A DNA stretch of 60,057 nt from Betaproteobacteria bacterium (GTDB taxonomy: Bacteria > Pseudomonadota > Gammaproteobacteria > Burkholderiales > SG8-39). Below the pieces are notes generated by a model. The model saw only the letters and a list, made by a program, of their open reading frames with translations, was not told the DNA's origin and made no database searches. Made by a program: the position numbers and the translations under genes. Shown one piece after another: positions 50,000 through 59,078 of the stretch (position 1 is its first letter; every line of letters starts with the position of its first letter). The stretch covers positions 1 through 60,057 of the forward strand of contig VBCA01000022.1 in NCBI GenBank assembly GCA_005881575.1. The letters run 5' to 3'.

Positions 50000-51058
50000 T
50001 CAAGGCTCGGTTTTCAGCAACTCCCTGGCGGCGCGCTCCATCCCGATCGGGTCGAGCCGGGCTAGGGACAGCGCCTGAGCTTCATCATAATGCAAATAGT
50101 TTTGCGCAGCCGCGCGCAGATAGGACGGGTCGTAGTGGGTGACGAGCAGGTCCGCGACCAGCTCGCCCCACGCGCCCGAGTCGCTCTGCGCAAGCCAGCG
50201 CTCGATCACCGCACGGCCGTAGCGGCTCGTCAGACATTGGAGCTTCTCCTTGAGCGCTGCGGGCTCCTCCAGAAAATGCCGGTATTCCTCGATCAGGAAG
50301 CGCACGCGCTCAGGCAGAGGCACATCGAGGCGCAGGCACTCGCCCTCGCGCATGCGGGCTAGGAGCCGCCCAGGCACCTGCAGCTGGCCGATTTTCTTGC
50401 TTTCCGCCTCGACGAAGACCGGGCGCGCGGGATCGAGATGCTTCAGCGCGCTCCACACCAGACTGTCGAACATCTTCTGCGAGGGCTGCGGCTCGCCCGG
50501 AAGCTCGCCGAGCAGCGAGCCGCGGTGGCGGGCGAGTCGCTCCAGATCGAGCACCTGCGCGCCTTGCGCCGCAAGCGCGGCGAGGAGGCGACTCTTTCCG
50601 CTCCCGGTGGCGCCGCACACCACCTGGAACGGGAAACCTTGCGGCATGCGATCGAGCTGCGCGATGACCTCGCGGCGGTACGCCCGGTAGCCGCCTTCGA
50701 GGGTCGCCGCGTCCCAGCCGACCTGGCGCAGCACGTAGGCCATCGCCGCGGAGCGCTGCCCGCCGCGCCAGCAGTAAACGAGAGGACGCCAGCCATGCCC
50801 GCGTCCACGGAAATGCTCGTCGATGTGCCGCGCGATGTTCTTCGCAACGAGCGCCGCGCCGATTTTTTTCGCGTCGAAAGGGGAGATCTGCTTGTAGAGC
50901 ATGCCGACGTGGGCGCGCTCGGAGTCGTCCAGCACCGGGCAGTTCACGGCTGACGGCACGTGGTCGAGCGCGAATTCGGCTGGCGAGCGCACGTCGATCA
51001 CCTCGTCAAAGGCATCAAGCTGTGCTACCGTAACGGCGTCCAGGCGTTTCAGCTCCAT
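50000..51058 (-). CDS. mnmH: tRNA 2-selenouridine synthase (SelU/MnmH)
   Basis: Replaces sulfur with selenium at the wobble 2-thiouridine of Lys, Glu and Gln tRNAs, via geranylated intermediates, using selenophosphate. The 352-residue protein has an N-terminal rhodanese domain (DEVIDVRSPAEFALDHVPSA; active-site Cys in VYCWRGGQRSAAMAY, about residue 91) and a C-terminal P-loop domain (VVCGATGSGKSRLLAAL, about 145). It is divergent from selD, whose ATG is 15 bases away, so the pair is an apparent selenium module. selA and selB are not in the window. Confidence 0.94.
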   Translation of the reverse strand: MELKRLDAVTVAQLDAFDEVIDVRSPAEFALDHVPSAVNCPVLDDSERAHVGMLYKQISPFDAKKIGAALVAKNIARHIDEHFRGRGHGWRPLVYCWRGGQRSAAMAYVLRQVGWDAATLEGGYRAYRREVIAQLDRMPQGFPFQVVCGATGSGKSRLLAALAAQGAQVLDLERLARHRGSLLGELPGEPQPSQKMFDSLVWSALKHLDPARPVFVEAESKKIGQLQVPGRLLARMREGECLRLDVPLPERVRFLIEEYRHFLEEPAALKEKLQCLTSRYGRAVIERWLAQSDSGAWGELVADLLVTHYDPSYLRAAAQNYLHYDEAQALSLARLDPIGMERAARELLKTEP

Positions 51059-51072
51059 CCCTAATTTTATCC

Positions 51073-52125
51073 ATGAACGCGCCCGCCGATCTCATCCGCC
51101 TGACGCAGTTCTCCCACGGGGGCGGCTGCGGCTGCAAGATCGCGCCTGCCGTCCTCTCCGAGATCCTCGCCAACACGCCGATCCGCGGGCTGCCGAAGGA
51201 CCTGCTCGTGGGGATCGAGTCGAGCGACGACGCGGCGGTGTACCGCCTGAACGACGAGCAGGCGATCGTCGCCACCACCGATTTCTTCACGCCCATCGTC
51301 GACGATCCCCGTGACTTCGGCCGCATCGCCGCGACCAACGCGCTCTCGGACGTGTATGCGATGGGCGGCAAGCCGATTTTCGCGCTCGCCATCGTCGGCA
51401 TGCCGCTCGACAAAATGCCGGTCGAGGTGATTCAGAGAATCATCTCCGGAGGAGAGTCGGTGTGCGCGCAGGCCGGGATTCCGATCGCGGGCGGCCATTC
51501 GATCGACACGCTGGAACCGATTTACGGGTTGGTGGCGCTGGGGCTCGTACACCCCAAGAAAGTGAAGAGGAACGACCGGGCGCAAGACGGCGACGTCCTG
51601 ATTCTAGGTAAGCCGCTGGGCGTCGGAATCCTTTCCGCCGCGCTGAAGAAAGGCAGGCTGTCAGCGGCGGGCTACAAGCAGATGGTGGAGATCACCACGC
51701 AGCTCAACACGCCCGGCACCGCGCTCGCCGAGGTGGAAGACGTCCACGCGCTGACGGATGTCACCGGTTTCGGCCTCGCGGGGCACCTCCTCGAGATCTG
51801 CCGCGGATCGAAGCTCGGCGCCGAAATCCGCTTCGACGACCTGCCGGTGCTGCCCGAGGCGCTCGAATGGGTGAAGGAGGGCACGGCCACCGGCGCTTCC
51901 GACCGCAACTGGAAAGGGTACGGACACGAAGTGCGCATGCCCGCGGGAGCGCCGGAGTGGAAGCGCAAGCTCATCAGCGATCCGCAGACGAGCGGGGGTT
52001 TGCTCGTCGCATGTTCCCCTGCCTCCGAGAAACGCGTGCTCGAGGAATTTCGCAAGCACGGCTTTCCTCTCGCTCGCCGCATCGGATCGATGCGGGCGGG
52101 TGCGCTGGCGCTGGCCGTCACTTAG
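51073..52125 (+). CDS. selD: Selenide, water dikinase (selenophosphate synthetase)
   Basis: Makes selenophosphate, the selenium donor for MnmH and for selenocysteine. The 350-residue protein carries the catalytic loop GGGCGCK with Cys19 and Lys22, corresponding to E. coli Cys17 and Lys20. It has Cys and not selenocysteine. ATP-binding acidic blocks ESSDDAAVYRL and ATTDFFTPIVDDPRDFG follow, and GLAGHLLEI is characteristic of the AIR-synthase-like fold. It is divergent from mnmH; its 3' end overlaps tesA by eight bases in convergent orientation. Confidence 0.96.
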   Translation: MNAPADLIRLTQFSHGGGCGCKIAPAVLSEILANTPIRGLPKDLLVGIESSDDAAVYRLNDEQAIVATTDFFTPIVDDPRDFGRIAATNALSDVYAMGGKPIFALAIVGMPLDKMPVEVIQRIISGGESVCAQAGIPIAGGHSIDTLEPIYGLVALGLVHPKKVKRNDRAQDGDVLILGKPLGVGILSAALKKGRLSAAGYKQMVEITTQLNTPGTALAEVEDVHALTDVTGFGLAGHLLEICRGSKLGAEIRFDDLPVLPEALEWVKEGTATGASDRNWKGYGHEVRMPAGAPEWKRKLISDPQTSGGLLVACSPASEKRVLEEFRKHGFPLARRIGSMRAGALALAVT

Positions 52126-52732
52126 GTGCCGCGTTCACCATCGCGGCAAGCCGCCGCCACACGTTTTCCATCATGATTGGCTGCGCCTCGTCGCTGGGAT
52201 GGAGATTGTCCGCCTGAAACATTTCTCGTTTGTCCGGGACGCCTTCGAACAGCAGGGGCACGAACGCAACGCGCTCGTCGCGGGCGACGTCGCGAAACGC
52301 GGCGCGAAACGCGTTGACGTACTGCGCGCCGTAGTTCGGCGGCAGCAGCATCCCGACGACGATCACCCGCGCGCTCTGCCGCTTTGCCGCCTGGACGATG
52401 GTTTTCAGATTGGTTTTCATCTGCGCGATCGGCAGCCCGCGCAGGCCGTCGTTCGCGCCGAGCTCGACGATCACGATCGCGGGCTTGCTCTTGGCGAGCG
52501 CGGCGCCGATGCGCGCCGCGCCGCCTGCCGAGGTTTCGCCGCTGATGCTCGCGTTGACCACGGTATAATTTGACTTTGTTTGCTCGAGCCGCTCGGCGAG
52601 CAAGGCTACCCAGCCGGCATTCTGGGGGATCCCGTAGGCGGCGGAGAGGCTGTCCCCGAATACGAGGATGGTCGGCGCGGCGAGCCCCGTCCCGCTGCAG
52701 GCGAGCAGGACTGCGAACAGAATCGATCTCAT
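52118..52732 (-). CDS. tesA: TesA-like GDSL lysophospholipase/acyl-CoA thioesterase I
   Basis: A 204-residue SGNH hydrolase with a signal peptide ([18 protein letters not shown]) and periplasmic destination. The GDSL block is FGDSLSAAYGI with nucleophile Ser, oxyanion Asn is in VELGANDGLRGL, and the Asp-His pair in DNLHPSDEAQ. E. coli TesA hydrolyses acyl-CoA and lysophospholipids in vitro. The ATG at 52732 overlaps the ATG of the divergent ABC ATPase gene (bases 52730-52733 read CATG), so no promoter space exists between the two starts; regulatory signals must lie inside the neighbouring gene. Confidence 0.93.
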   Translation of the reverse strand: MRSILFAVLLACSGTGLAAPTILVFGDSLSAAYGIPQNAGWVALLAERLEQTKSNYTVVNASISGETSAGGAARIGAALAKSKPAIVIVELGANDGLRGLPIAQMKTNLKTIVQAAKRQSARVIVVGMLLPPNYGAQYVNAFRAAFRDVARDERVAFVPLLFEGVPDKREMFQADNLHPSDEAQPIMMENVWRRLAAMVNAAPK

Positions 52733-53432
52733 GCCTGGTTTTTCCCGACCCATCGTCTTAGCCACCGGACTTTCGAAAGTCGTCCGCCTCGCGAACGGCA
52801 CACCAGGGGCGAACGAGCTGGTTATTTTGCAGGACATTTCGCTCGAGGTCATGCCGGGCGAGGCGGTGGCCATCGTGGGCGCCTCGGGCTCCGGTAAATC
52901 GACGCTTCTGGGCCTGCTCGCGGGGCTGGACACGCCGAGTTCAGGTCAGGTGCAGCTCGACGGCGCGGATCTCTTCGGGCTCGACGAGGATGGGCGCGCA
53001 GCGCTCCGCGCGAGGCTGCTCGGCTTCGTGTTCCAGTCGTTCCAGCTGCTCCCGGCGCTGAGCGCGGTGGAGAACGTGATGCTGCCCTTGGAGCTCGCAG
53101 GCGAAGCCGGTGCGGCGGACCGGGCGGCGAAAATGCTCTCGCGCGTGGGCCTCGGCGAGCGGCTGCGGCACTACCCTAAGACGCTCTCGGGGGGCGAGCA
53201 GCAGCGAGTGGCGCTGGCGCGCGCCTTTGTCACCCAGCCGAAGCTCCTCCTTGCCGATGAGCCCACCGGGAATCTCGACGCCGCGACTGGAGCAGGCGTG
53301 ATCGAGCTCATGTTCGAGATGAACGCGGAGGCGCACACGACGCTCGTGCTGGTGACGCACGACGAGGCGATCGCCGGTCGCTGCCGCCGGAAAATCCGGC
53401 TCGTCGCCGGCCGGATCGACGGCGAGGGCTAA
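52731..53432 (+). CDS. ABC transporter ATP-binding protein, YbbA-like
   Basis: A 233-residue ABC ATPase, LolD/FtsE/MacB subfamily. Walker [10 protein letters not shown] (about residue 50), Q-loop [20 protein letters not shown], signature [15 protein letters not shown] and Walker [16 protein letters not shown]. The ATG at 52731 overlaps the tesA start on the other strand. It is followed after four bases by an FtsX-type permease. In E. coli the same tesA (divergent)-ybbA-ybbP order is seen; the transporter's substrate is not established, a lipid- or lipoprotein-related role being suspected. Confidence 0.93.
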   Translation: MPGFSRPIVLATGLSKVVRLANGTPGANELVILQDISLEVMPGEAVAIVGASGSGKSTLLGLLAGLDTPSSGQVQLDGADLFGLDEDGRAALRARLLGFVFQSFQLLPALSAVENVMLPLELAGEAGAADRAAKMLSRVGLGERLRHYPKTLSGGEQQRVALARAFVTQPKLLLADEPTGNLDAATGAGVIELMFEMNAEAHTTLVLVTHDEAIAGRCRRKIRLVAGRIDGEG

Positions 53433-53436
53433 AGGC

Positions 53437-55923
53437 GTGCTGCGTCTCGCCCTCCGCATGCTCCTGCGCGATGCTCGCGCGGGGGAGCTGCGCGTGCTTG
53501 CGCTCGGGCTCGTGCTCGCCGTTGGCGGCATAGCCAGTGTCGCCTTCTTCGCCGACCGCGTGCGGCAGGCGCTCACGCGCGAAGCGCACCAGGTGCTCGG
53601 TGCCGACGTGCTGATGACGGCGGACCATGCGTGGACCCCGGAATTTCGCGACGAGATCGCGAGGCGCGGGTTGAGCCGAGCCGAAAGCATGAATTTCGTC
53701 AGCATGGCGCGCGCGGGCAACGAGACGCTCCTCGCCGCGGTGAAGGCCGTGTCGCCGGGCTATCCCCTGCGCGGCAAGCTGCGCATCGCCCCCGGCCTGA
53801 ATGTCCCGGATTCGGACACCGACGCGGTTCCGCCGCGAGGCATGGTCTGGCTCGACGAGAGGATGATGGCGGCGCTCAAAGTCGGCCGGGGCGACGCGAT
53901 CGAAGTCGGACGGGCGCGCTTTCGCGTCGGCGCGGTGCTGACGCTCGAGCCCGACCGCGGTGTGTCCTTCATGAACTTCGCGCCGCGCCTGATGGTGCGC
54001 CTGGAGGATCTACCCGCGACGGGACTCGTGCAGCCCGGAAGCCGCATCAACTATCAGCTGCTCGCCGCCGGTGAGCGCGAGGGGATCCGGCAGTTCGAGC
54101 AGTGGGCGAGGGCGCGCCTCGGGCGGGGCGAGCGCATCGACAGCCTTGAGAACGCGCGGCCTGAGGTGCGCGCGGGCCTGGACCGCGCCCAGAGCTTCCT
54201 CGGGCTTACCGCGATGCTCGCGGTCGTCTTGTCTGCGGTGGCGATCGCGCTTGGCACGCGGCGCTACACGCAGCGGCACCTCGACGGTTACGCCGTGATG
54301 CGCTGCATGGGCGCCTCGCAATCGCAGCTCTTCGCGCTGTTCACCTGGGAATTTCTGTGGCTCGCGCTCGCAGCCTCGCTCGCGGGCTGCGTCCTCGGAT
54401 TCGGCGTTCAAACCCTGGTCGCCTGGTGGCTCGCGGCCCTCATACCGGGGACGCTGCCGCCGCCCGGCCTCTCTCCGGTGTTGCAGGGTGCCGCGACAGG
54501 ATTCGTGCTCCTTCTCGGCTTCGCCTTGCCGCCTCTGCTCCAGCTCAAGGAAGTGCCGGCCCTACGCGTGATCCGGCGCGACGTCGGCCCTCCGAGGCAA
54601 GGGGCGCTCGCCGTATACATAATGGGACTGGCTGCGGTGTTCGGGCTGCTTCTCTGGCATGCTGGCGAGCTCAAGCTCGCGAGCTACGTGTTCGGCGGGT
54701 TTGCGGCTGCCTTCGGCCTTTCCGCGGCGATCGCCTACGGAGCGCTGCGGCTGATCGGCCGGTTCGGCCGGACCGGAAGCGTCTCCTGGCGTTACGGCCT
54801 GGCGAACCTTCTGCGGCGCCCGCATGCCAATGCCGTGCAGATCGTGGCGATCGCAGTGGGACTCACCGCGATCCTGCTGCTCACCATGATCCGGGGCGAT
54901 TTGCTCGACGCCTGGCGCGAACGGGTCCCGCCGGACGCGCCCGACCGGTTTCTCGTAAACATCCAGCCCGAGCAACGACAGGCTCTGTCCGAATTCCTCG
55001 AGCGCAACGGCGTGGAGCGCCTGCAGGCTTTTCCCATGGTGCGTGCGCGGCTAGTCGCCATCAACGGAAAACCGGTCGGTGCGGAGGATTATTCGGAGGA
55101 GCGGGCGAAGCGCCAGATCGAGCGCGAGTTCAACGTGACCTATCTGTCCGCATTGCCGGCCGATAACAAGCTCACCGAAGGCGCCTGGTTCGGCGCGGGG
55201 GATCTTGCGCGCGGCGCGGTCTCGATCGAGCACTGGATCGCCGAGCGCTTCGGCATCCGGATCGGCGATACGCTCGAATTTCTCTCCGCGGGCCGCAGCT
55301 TTTCCGCGCCGGTCACGAGTGTGCGCACACTCGATTGGGGCTCGATGCGTCCGAATTTCTTCTTCATCACCACACCGGCATTGCTCGAGAGTTTCCCGGC
55401 GAGCTACATCTCGAGCTTTCATGCGCCGGCAGGCGATGCGCTCCTGACCTTGCGCCTGTCGCAGGCGTTTCCCAACCTCACCGTGATCGACGTGAGCGTA
55501 ATCCTGCGGCAGTTGCAGTTCGTGATGGACCAACTGATCGGCGCCGTGCAGCTGGTATTCCTGTTCGCGCTCGGCGCCGGCGTGCTGGTGCTGTACGCGG
55601 CGCTGCTCGCCACCCAGGACGAGCGCACGCACGAGGCGGCAGTGATGCGCGCGCTGGGGGCGAGCCGGGCACAAGTGCTAGCGGCGCAGCGCGCGGAGTT
55701 CGCCGTGCTCGGCGCGATCGCGGGGCTTCTCGGCTCGTTCGGCGCGACAGCGATCGGCTGGACGCTCGCGACGCGCGTGTTTCAGCTCGATTTCATCTGG
55801 GACGGCTGGGTCTGGCTCGCGGGCCCTGCGCTCGGGGTCGCGTGCGTCGTGTTGAACGCCTGGGCGGGGGCCCGCGCGGCGCTCGGCCGCCCGCCGATAG
55901 CGGCGCTGCGCGAAGCGTCGTGA
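53437..55923 (+). CDS. FtsX-like ABC transporter permease, YbbP-like
   Basis: An 828-residue permease with ten transmembrane helices in the duplicated MacB/FtsX pattern: helix 1 at ALGLVLAVGGIASVAFFAD, a large periplasmic domain, a helix cluster at about 255-460, a second periplasmic domain (about 490-690), and three C-terminal helices. It starts with GTG 53437, four bases after the ATPase stop. Length and layout match the YbbP family. With its ATPase it forms an inner-membrane complex; I cannot name the substrate. Confidence 0.92.
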   Translation: MLRLALRMLLRDARAGELRVLALGLVLAVGGIASVAFFADRVRQALTREAHQVLGADVLMTADHAWTPEFRDEIARRGLSRAESMNFVSMARAGNETLLAAVKAVSPGYPLRGKLRIAPGLNVPDSDTDAVPPRGMVWLDERMMAALKVGRGDAIEVGRARFRVGAVLTLEPDRGVSFMNFAPRLMVRLEDLPATGLVQPGSRINYQLLAAGEREGIRQFEQWARARLGRGERIDSLENARPEVRAGLDRAQSFLGLTAMLAVVLSAVAIALGTRRYTQRHLDGYAVMRCMGASQSQLFALFTWEFLWLALAASLAGCVLGFGVQTLVAWWLAALIPGTLPPPGLSPVLQGAATGFVLLLGFALPPLLQLKEVPALRVIRRDVGPPRQGALAVYIMGLAAVFGLLLWHAGELKLASYVFGGFAAAFGLSAAIAYGALRLIGRFGRTGSVSWRYGLANLLRRPHANAVQIVAIAVGLTAILLLTMIRGDLLDAWRERVPPDAPDRFLVNIQPEQRQALSEFLERNGVERLQAFPMVRARLVAINGKPVGAEDYSEERAKRQIEREFNVTYLSALPADNKLTEGAWFGAGDLARGAVSIEHWIAERFGIRIGDTLEFLSAGRSFSAPVTSVRTLDWGSMRPNFFFITTPALLESFPASYISSFHAPAGDALLTLRLSQAFPNLTVIDVSVILRQLQFVMDQLIGAVQLVFLFALGAGVLVLYAALLATQDERTHEAAVMRALGASRAQVLAAQRAEFAVLGAIAGLLGSFGATAIGWTLATRVFQLDFIWDGWVWLAGPALGVACVVLNAWAGARAALGRPPIAALREAS

Positions 55924-55933
55924 ACTTTCGCCG

Positions 55934-55997
55934 CCCTCACCCGCTCGCTGCGCTCGCCTCCCTCTCCCGCTTGCGGGAGAGGGCTGGGGTGAGGGGC
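55934..55997. repeat. Palindromic intergenic repeat (CCCTCACCC ... GGGTGAGGG)
   Basis: CCCTCACCC at the left and GGGTGAGGG at the right bound an imperfect hairpin with inner CCCTCTCCCGC / GCGGGAGAGGG arms. Stem-loop repeats of this composition are widespread in proteobacterial intergenic regions. It lies 11-77 bases before the rmuC ATG and may affect transcription; it is not related to the GTCATTCTGAG repeats. Confidence 0.85.
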
Positions 55998-56010
55998 GTT
56001 ACAATGGCCC

Positions 56011-57132
56011 ATGGCTGAAATCGCGTTGGCAATTGCAGTCGTTGCGCTCATCGTTTTTGTCTGGGCCGCATGGCGTATCGCGGCCCTGGAACGCGGGCTG
56101 AAGGATCCGGCGGCGGCGCTGACGCCGCTCTTGGAAGAAAAGCACCGCGCGATGCTCACCGATCTGCACACCGGGCTCACCCAGCAGGGCGACCGGCTCG
56201 GGCGCCACCTCACCGATTCGAGCGAGCGGCTCTCCGCCAAGATCGACCAGCGCCTGGACCAGATCGCGGGCAAGGTCGACGAGCGCCTCGACGAGGGTTT
56301 CAAGAAGACCAACGAGACCTTCGTCAACGTCATGCAGCGCCTGGCGACCATCGACGAGGCGCAGAAAAAGATCGAGAGCCTCACGGGCAGCGTCGTGAGC
56401 CTGCAGGAGCTGCTCGGGGACAAGCGCAGCCGCGGCGCGTTCGGCGAGGTGCAGCTCGAGGCCTTGGTGAGGAACGTGCTGCCGCCCATGGCGTTCGAGT
56501 TGCAGTACACGCTCTCCAACGGCATGCGCGTCGATTGCGCGCTGCGCCTTCCGCCGCCGACCGGATTGGTGACGGTGGACTCGAAGTTTCCCCTGGAGAA
56601 CTACCACCGCATGTTCGACCGTGAGACGGACCAGGCGGAGCGCGCTCTCGCGCAAAAGCAGTTCAAAGCCGATATCCGGAAGCACGTCGACGACATCGCG
56701 AGGAAGTACATCATCGCAGGCGAGACCTCGGACGGCGCTGTGATGTTCGTCCCCGCGGAAGCGGTGTTCGCAGAGATCCATGCCTACCACCCCGAGGTCG
56801 TCGAGTACGCGATCGGCAGGCGCGTGTGGATCGTCTCCCCGACTACGCTGATGGCGGTGCTCAACACCGCGCGCGCGGTGCTGAAGGACGTCGAGACGCG
56901 AAGGCACATCCACATCATCAAGGAGGAGCTTGGAAAGCTCGGCGACGATTTCCAGCGCTTCGACGAGCGCATGAAGAAGCTCGCCGACCACATCCGGCAA
57001 GCGCACCAAGACGCCGAGGACGTACAGGTCTCAAGCCGAAAGATCTCGCAGCGCTTCCAGCAGATCGAAGCGGCGGAAATCGAGGAAAAGCCCTCGGCCA
57101 ACGTGGTGCGGCTGGAGCCCGACAGGAAGTGA
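56011..57132 (+). CDS. rmuC: RmuC family DNA recombination protein
   Basis: A 373-residue RmuC homologue, a predicted membrane-anchored nuclease-fold protein that limits inverted-repeat-induced rearrangement in E. coli. An N-terminal helix (ALAIAVVALIVFVWAAWRIA) anchors it; residues about 45-130 are coiled-coil-like (LSAKIDQRLDQIAGKVDERL). The nuclease-like core has RGAFGEVQLEALVRNVLPP, VTVDSKFPLENYHRMFD and GRRVWIVSPTTLMAVL. It is shorter than the 475-residue E. coli protein at the C-terminus. A TACAAT box lies six bases before the ATG. Confidence 0.92.
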   Translation: MAEIALAIAVVALIVFVWAAWRIAALERGLKDPAAALTPLLEEKHRAMLTDLHTGLTQQGDRLGRHLTDSSERLSAKIDQRLDQIAGKVDERLDEGFKKTNETFVNVMQRLATIDEAQKKIESLTGSVVSLQELLGDKRSRGAFGEVQLEALVRNVLPPMAFELQYTLSNGMRVDCALRLPPPTGLVTVDSKFPLENYHRMFDRETDQAERALAQKQFKADIRKHVDDIARKYIIAGETSDGAVMFVPAEAVFAEIHAYHPEVVEYAIGRRVWIVSPTTLMAVLNTARAVLKDVETRRHIHIIKEELGKLGDDFQRFDERMKKLADHIRQAHQDAEDVQVSSRKISQRFQQIEAAEIEEKPSANVVRLEPDRK

Positions 57133-57154
57133 TTCGAGGGATCGAGGGGCTGGC

Positions 57155-57188
57155 AAAAAAAATGCCCGCAACTCGCGTTGCGGGCATT
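57155..57188 (-). terminator. Rho-independent terminator of the minus-strand sugar-dehydrogenase gene
   Basis: AATGCCCGCAAC / GTTGCGGGCATT inverted repeat (12-bp stem, TCGC loop). On the minus strand it is followed by a run of T residues (57162-57155), as required for termination of the 57210-59078 gene. It is 22 bases beyond that gene's stop. Confidence 0.9.
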
Positions 57189-57209
57189 GTGATTGCTGCG
57201 TTCTGCTAA

Positions 57210-59078
57210 TCAATCATTGTCGCCGCCGCGGCGGTCATCGCTGCGGCTGATCTTCCAGATCACGCCTGTACCCGGGATCTGCACCAGCGGGGCGTCCGCC
57301 GGGCTGACGAATTTCGAATCCGGGTCGCTCCCGCCGGGATCACGCACCGCGCCGTAGTCGACCAGGTAGGCCGCTCCGTCGGGACCGAACCTGAGCGTCG
57401 TTGGCCGGTTGATTCCGTGCAGCCTTCCGGTGAACGCCTGGTCGACCTCGACCTTGCAGGTGGGGCTGCCGTCCGGATTATTGCTGTGGGAACCTTGCGG
57501 ACAGTTGAAGGCGAAGCGTGAGAGCTGCAGCTCGTTCGGATTCCCCGCATTGGTGAAATTGACGAGCTCAATGTCGTGGCCTTCACCCGGTTTGCCATTC
57601 TCGGGCGAAAAGCCGAAGTCTCCCTCGCGCGCGACCAGTGCCGCATTGGGCTTGACCACGCCGTGCACAAACGACCGGGGCGCGAAATCGAGCCCTACCG
57701 CAGCCACGTCCGCCGGTTGAAGAGCAAGGGGTGCCACCGGCGGCTGGGGCGGAAATGCGAACACATGGCGTACCGGGATATTTTCAGCCTTGACCCGGGC
57801 GATATCCGATGGCGTGCAGCCCGTCGGTGAACAAAGATCGTCCCCGTTGCCGCCGATCGGGTTGAAAACCGACTGCGTGGAATCGAGGAAACCGAAGCGG
57901 TCGGGCCAGCCGTGATATTCTGGCGTACCGTCCGCGTTTTGCCGAGCGATCGCCAGCCGGTCCGGCGCATTATTGGTCGGCCGCGCGCCGCGCTCGTCCT
58001 CGCCGTTTTCGGAGATCAACATCTGGCCCTTCAGAGGATGATCGGCCGAAGAAAAGCGAATCCCGTAGGGATTGCGGAACCCCCACGCGAAAGGCTCGAT
58101 CGTGTTCATCGGGTTCGTAATCTGAGCACGCAGGATCGCGCCGGTGCACATGCCTTTGCGCGTCGCGTCTTCGAACGCCGGCACCACAGCGCCGGGACGC
58201 TGCACGCCGTGGTTCGAATAGCCGCTCGTCTTGTGGTCGCCCGAGTCGAACACTGTGTCGCTGAGCGTGATCTGCTGGCACGCAATGTCGTGCTGGTTCC
58301 CGCCGCCGCCGTTATCGTGGCCGGTCACGCCGGCATTGGTGGCCGAGCCTTGGGACCAGTACAGCCAGCCGTCCTTGACGAGAATTTGCTCGGTCGGGTG
58401 ATCGCCCGTCGGCAACCCGACGATCACCGGGGTCACCATTCCGTTCGAAATGTTCACTTTCACGATCCGCGAGGTATTGTTACCTACGCCGCGCGCGCCG
58501 CGCGCTCCTTGGTTGGAGTCGGTCGCAAATAATGTTCCGCCCTGGAAATCATGTTCGAACGCGAGCCCGATGGCGGGACCGTCGGCCTGAAAGCCGCCGC
58601 CCGAGGCAGTCGGTTTTCCCAGCGGGCCGGCGACCTTGTTGCCGTGGCGGTCGAAAATAAGAAGGTCTGGAGTGAACGGGTTCTTCGCGTCGAACTTGCC
58701 AATGCCGGGTACCTTCGTGTTGTCGTTGCAGGGGCTCGGAAGTCCCGTCCCGGATTCGAGTACCAGCACGCGGAAGTTGTCCTTGCCGCCGACAAAGGCG
58801 ACGTCGGTGGGAAAATTAAGCCCTTTCGCGAACACTTCCACCTTGTAGCCGTCCGGCACCACGATATCCTCGGCGTTTCCCGGATCGAAGAACACGGTTT
58901 CCACCGGGCAAACCGGGTTGGACGCATCGGCCAGCGCCGCGACAGGAGCGACGGCGATCCCCGCAAGGAGCAGCGCAGCGGAGAGCGCATCCTTTCCTCC
59001 TCGACGGAGCGCACTTCGTGCGGTGCTGCGGCGTGAAATGCGGGTTGAGTATTGCCTCGATGAAACGATCCCCTTCAT
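57210..59078 (-). CDS. Exported PQQ-dependent sugar dehydrogenase-like beta-propeller protein
   Basis: A 622-residue exported protein related to PQQ sugar/sorbosone dehydrogenases but larger. The N-terminal 50 residues have a basic start and a hydrophobic stretch (LSAALLLAGIAVAPVAALADA), a signal peptide. Beta-propeller blocks include NFPTDVAFVGGKDNFRV, EPFAWGFRNPYGIRFSS and TLRFGPDGAAYLVDYG, with catalytic-type residues not fully checked. AGGAGG lies just upstream of the ATG. There are two conserved Cys pairs. It is monocistronic with a terminator at 57155-57188; the substrate is unknown. Confidence 0.8.
   Translation of the reverse strand: MKGIVSSRQYSTRISRRSTARSALRRGGKDALSAALLLAGIAVAPVAALADASNPVCPVETVFFDPGNAEDIVVPDGYKVEVFAKGLNFPTDVAFVGGKDNFRVLVLESGTGLPSPCNDNTKVPGIGKFDAKNPFTPDLLIFDRHGNKVAGPLGKPTASGGGFQADGPAIGLAFEHDFQGGTLFATDSNQGARGARGVGNNTSRIVKVNISNGMVTPVIVGLPTGDHPTEQILVKDGWLYWSQGSATNAGVTGHDNGGGGNQHDIACQQITLSDTVFDSGDHKTSGYSNHGVQRPGAVVPAFEDATRKGMCTGAILRAQITNPMNTIEPFAWGFRNPYGIRFSSADHPLKGQMLISENGEDERGARPTNNAPDRLAIARQNADGTPEYHGWPDRFGFLDSTQSVFNPIGGNGDDLCSPTGCTPSDIARVKAENIPVRHVFAFPPQPPVAPLALQPADVAAVGLDFAPRSFVHGVVKPNAALVAREGDFGFSPENGKPGEGHDIELVNFTNAGNPNELQLSRFAFNCPQGSHSNNPDGSPTCKVEVDQAFTGRLHGINRPTTLRFGPDGAAYLVDYGAVRDPGGSDPDSKFVSPADAPLVQIPGTGVIWKISRSDDRRGGDND

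Noticed and set aside
51127-51138. Selenocysteine in SelD
   Set aside because: The active-site position is a normal TGC Cys codon; no in-frame UGA is present.
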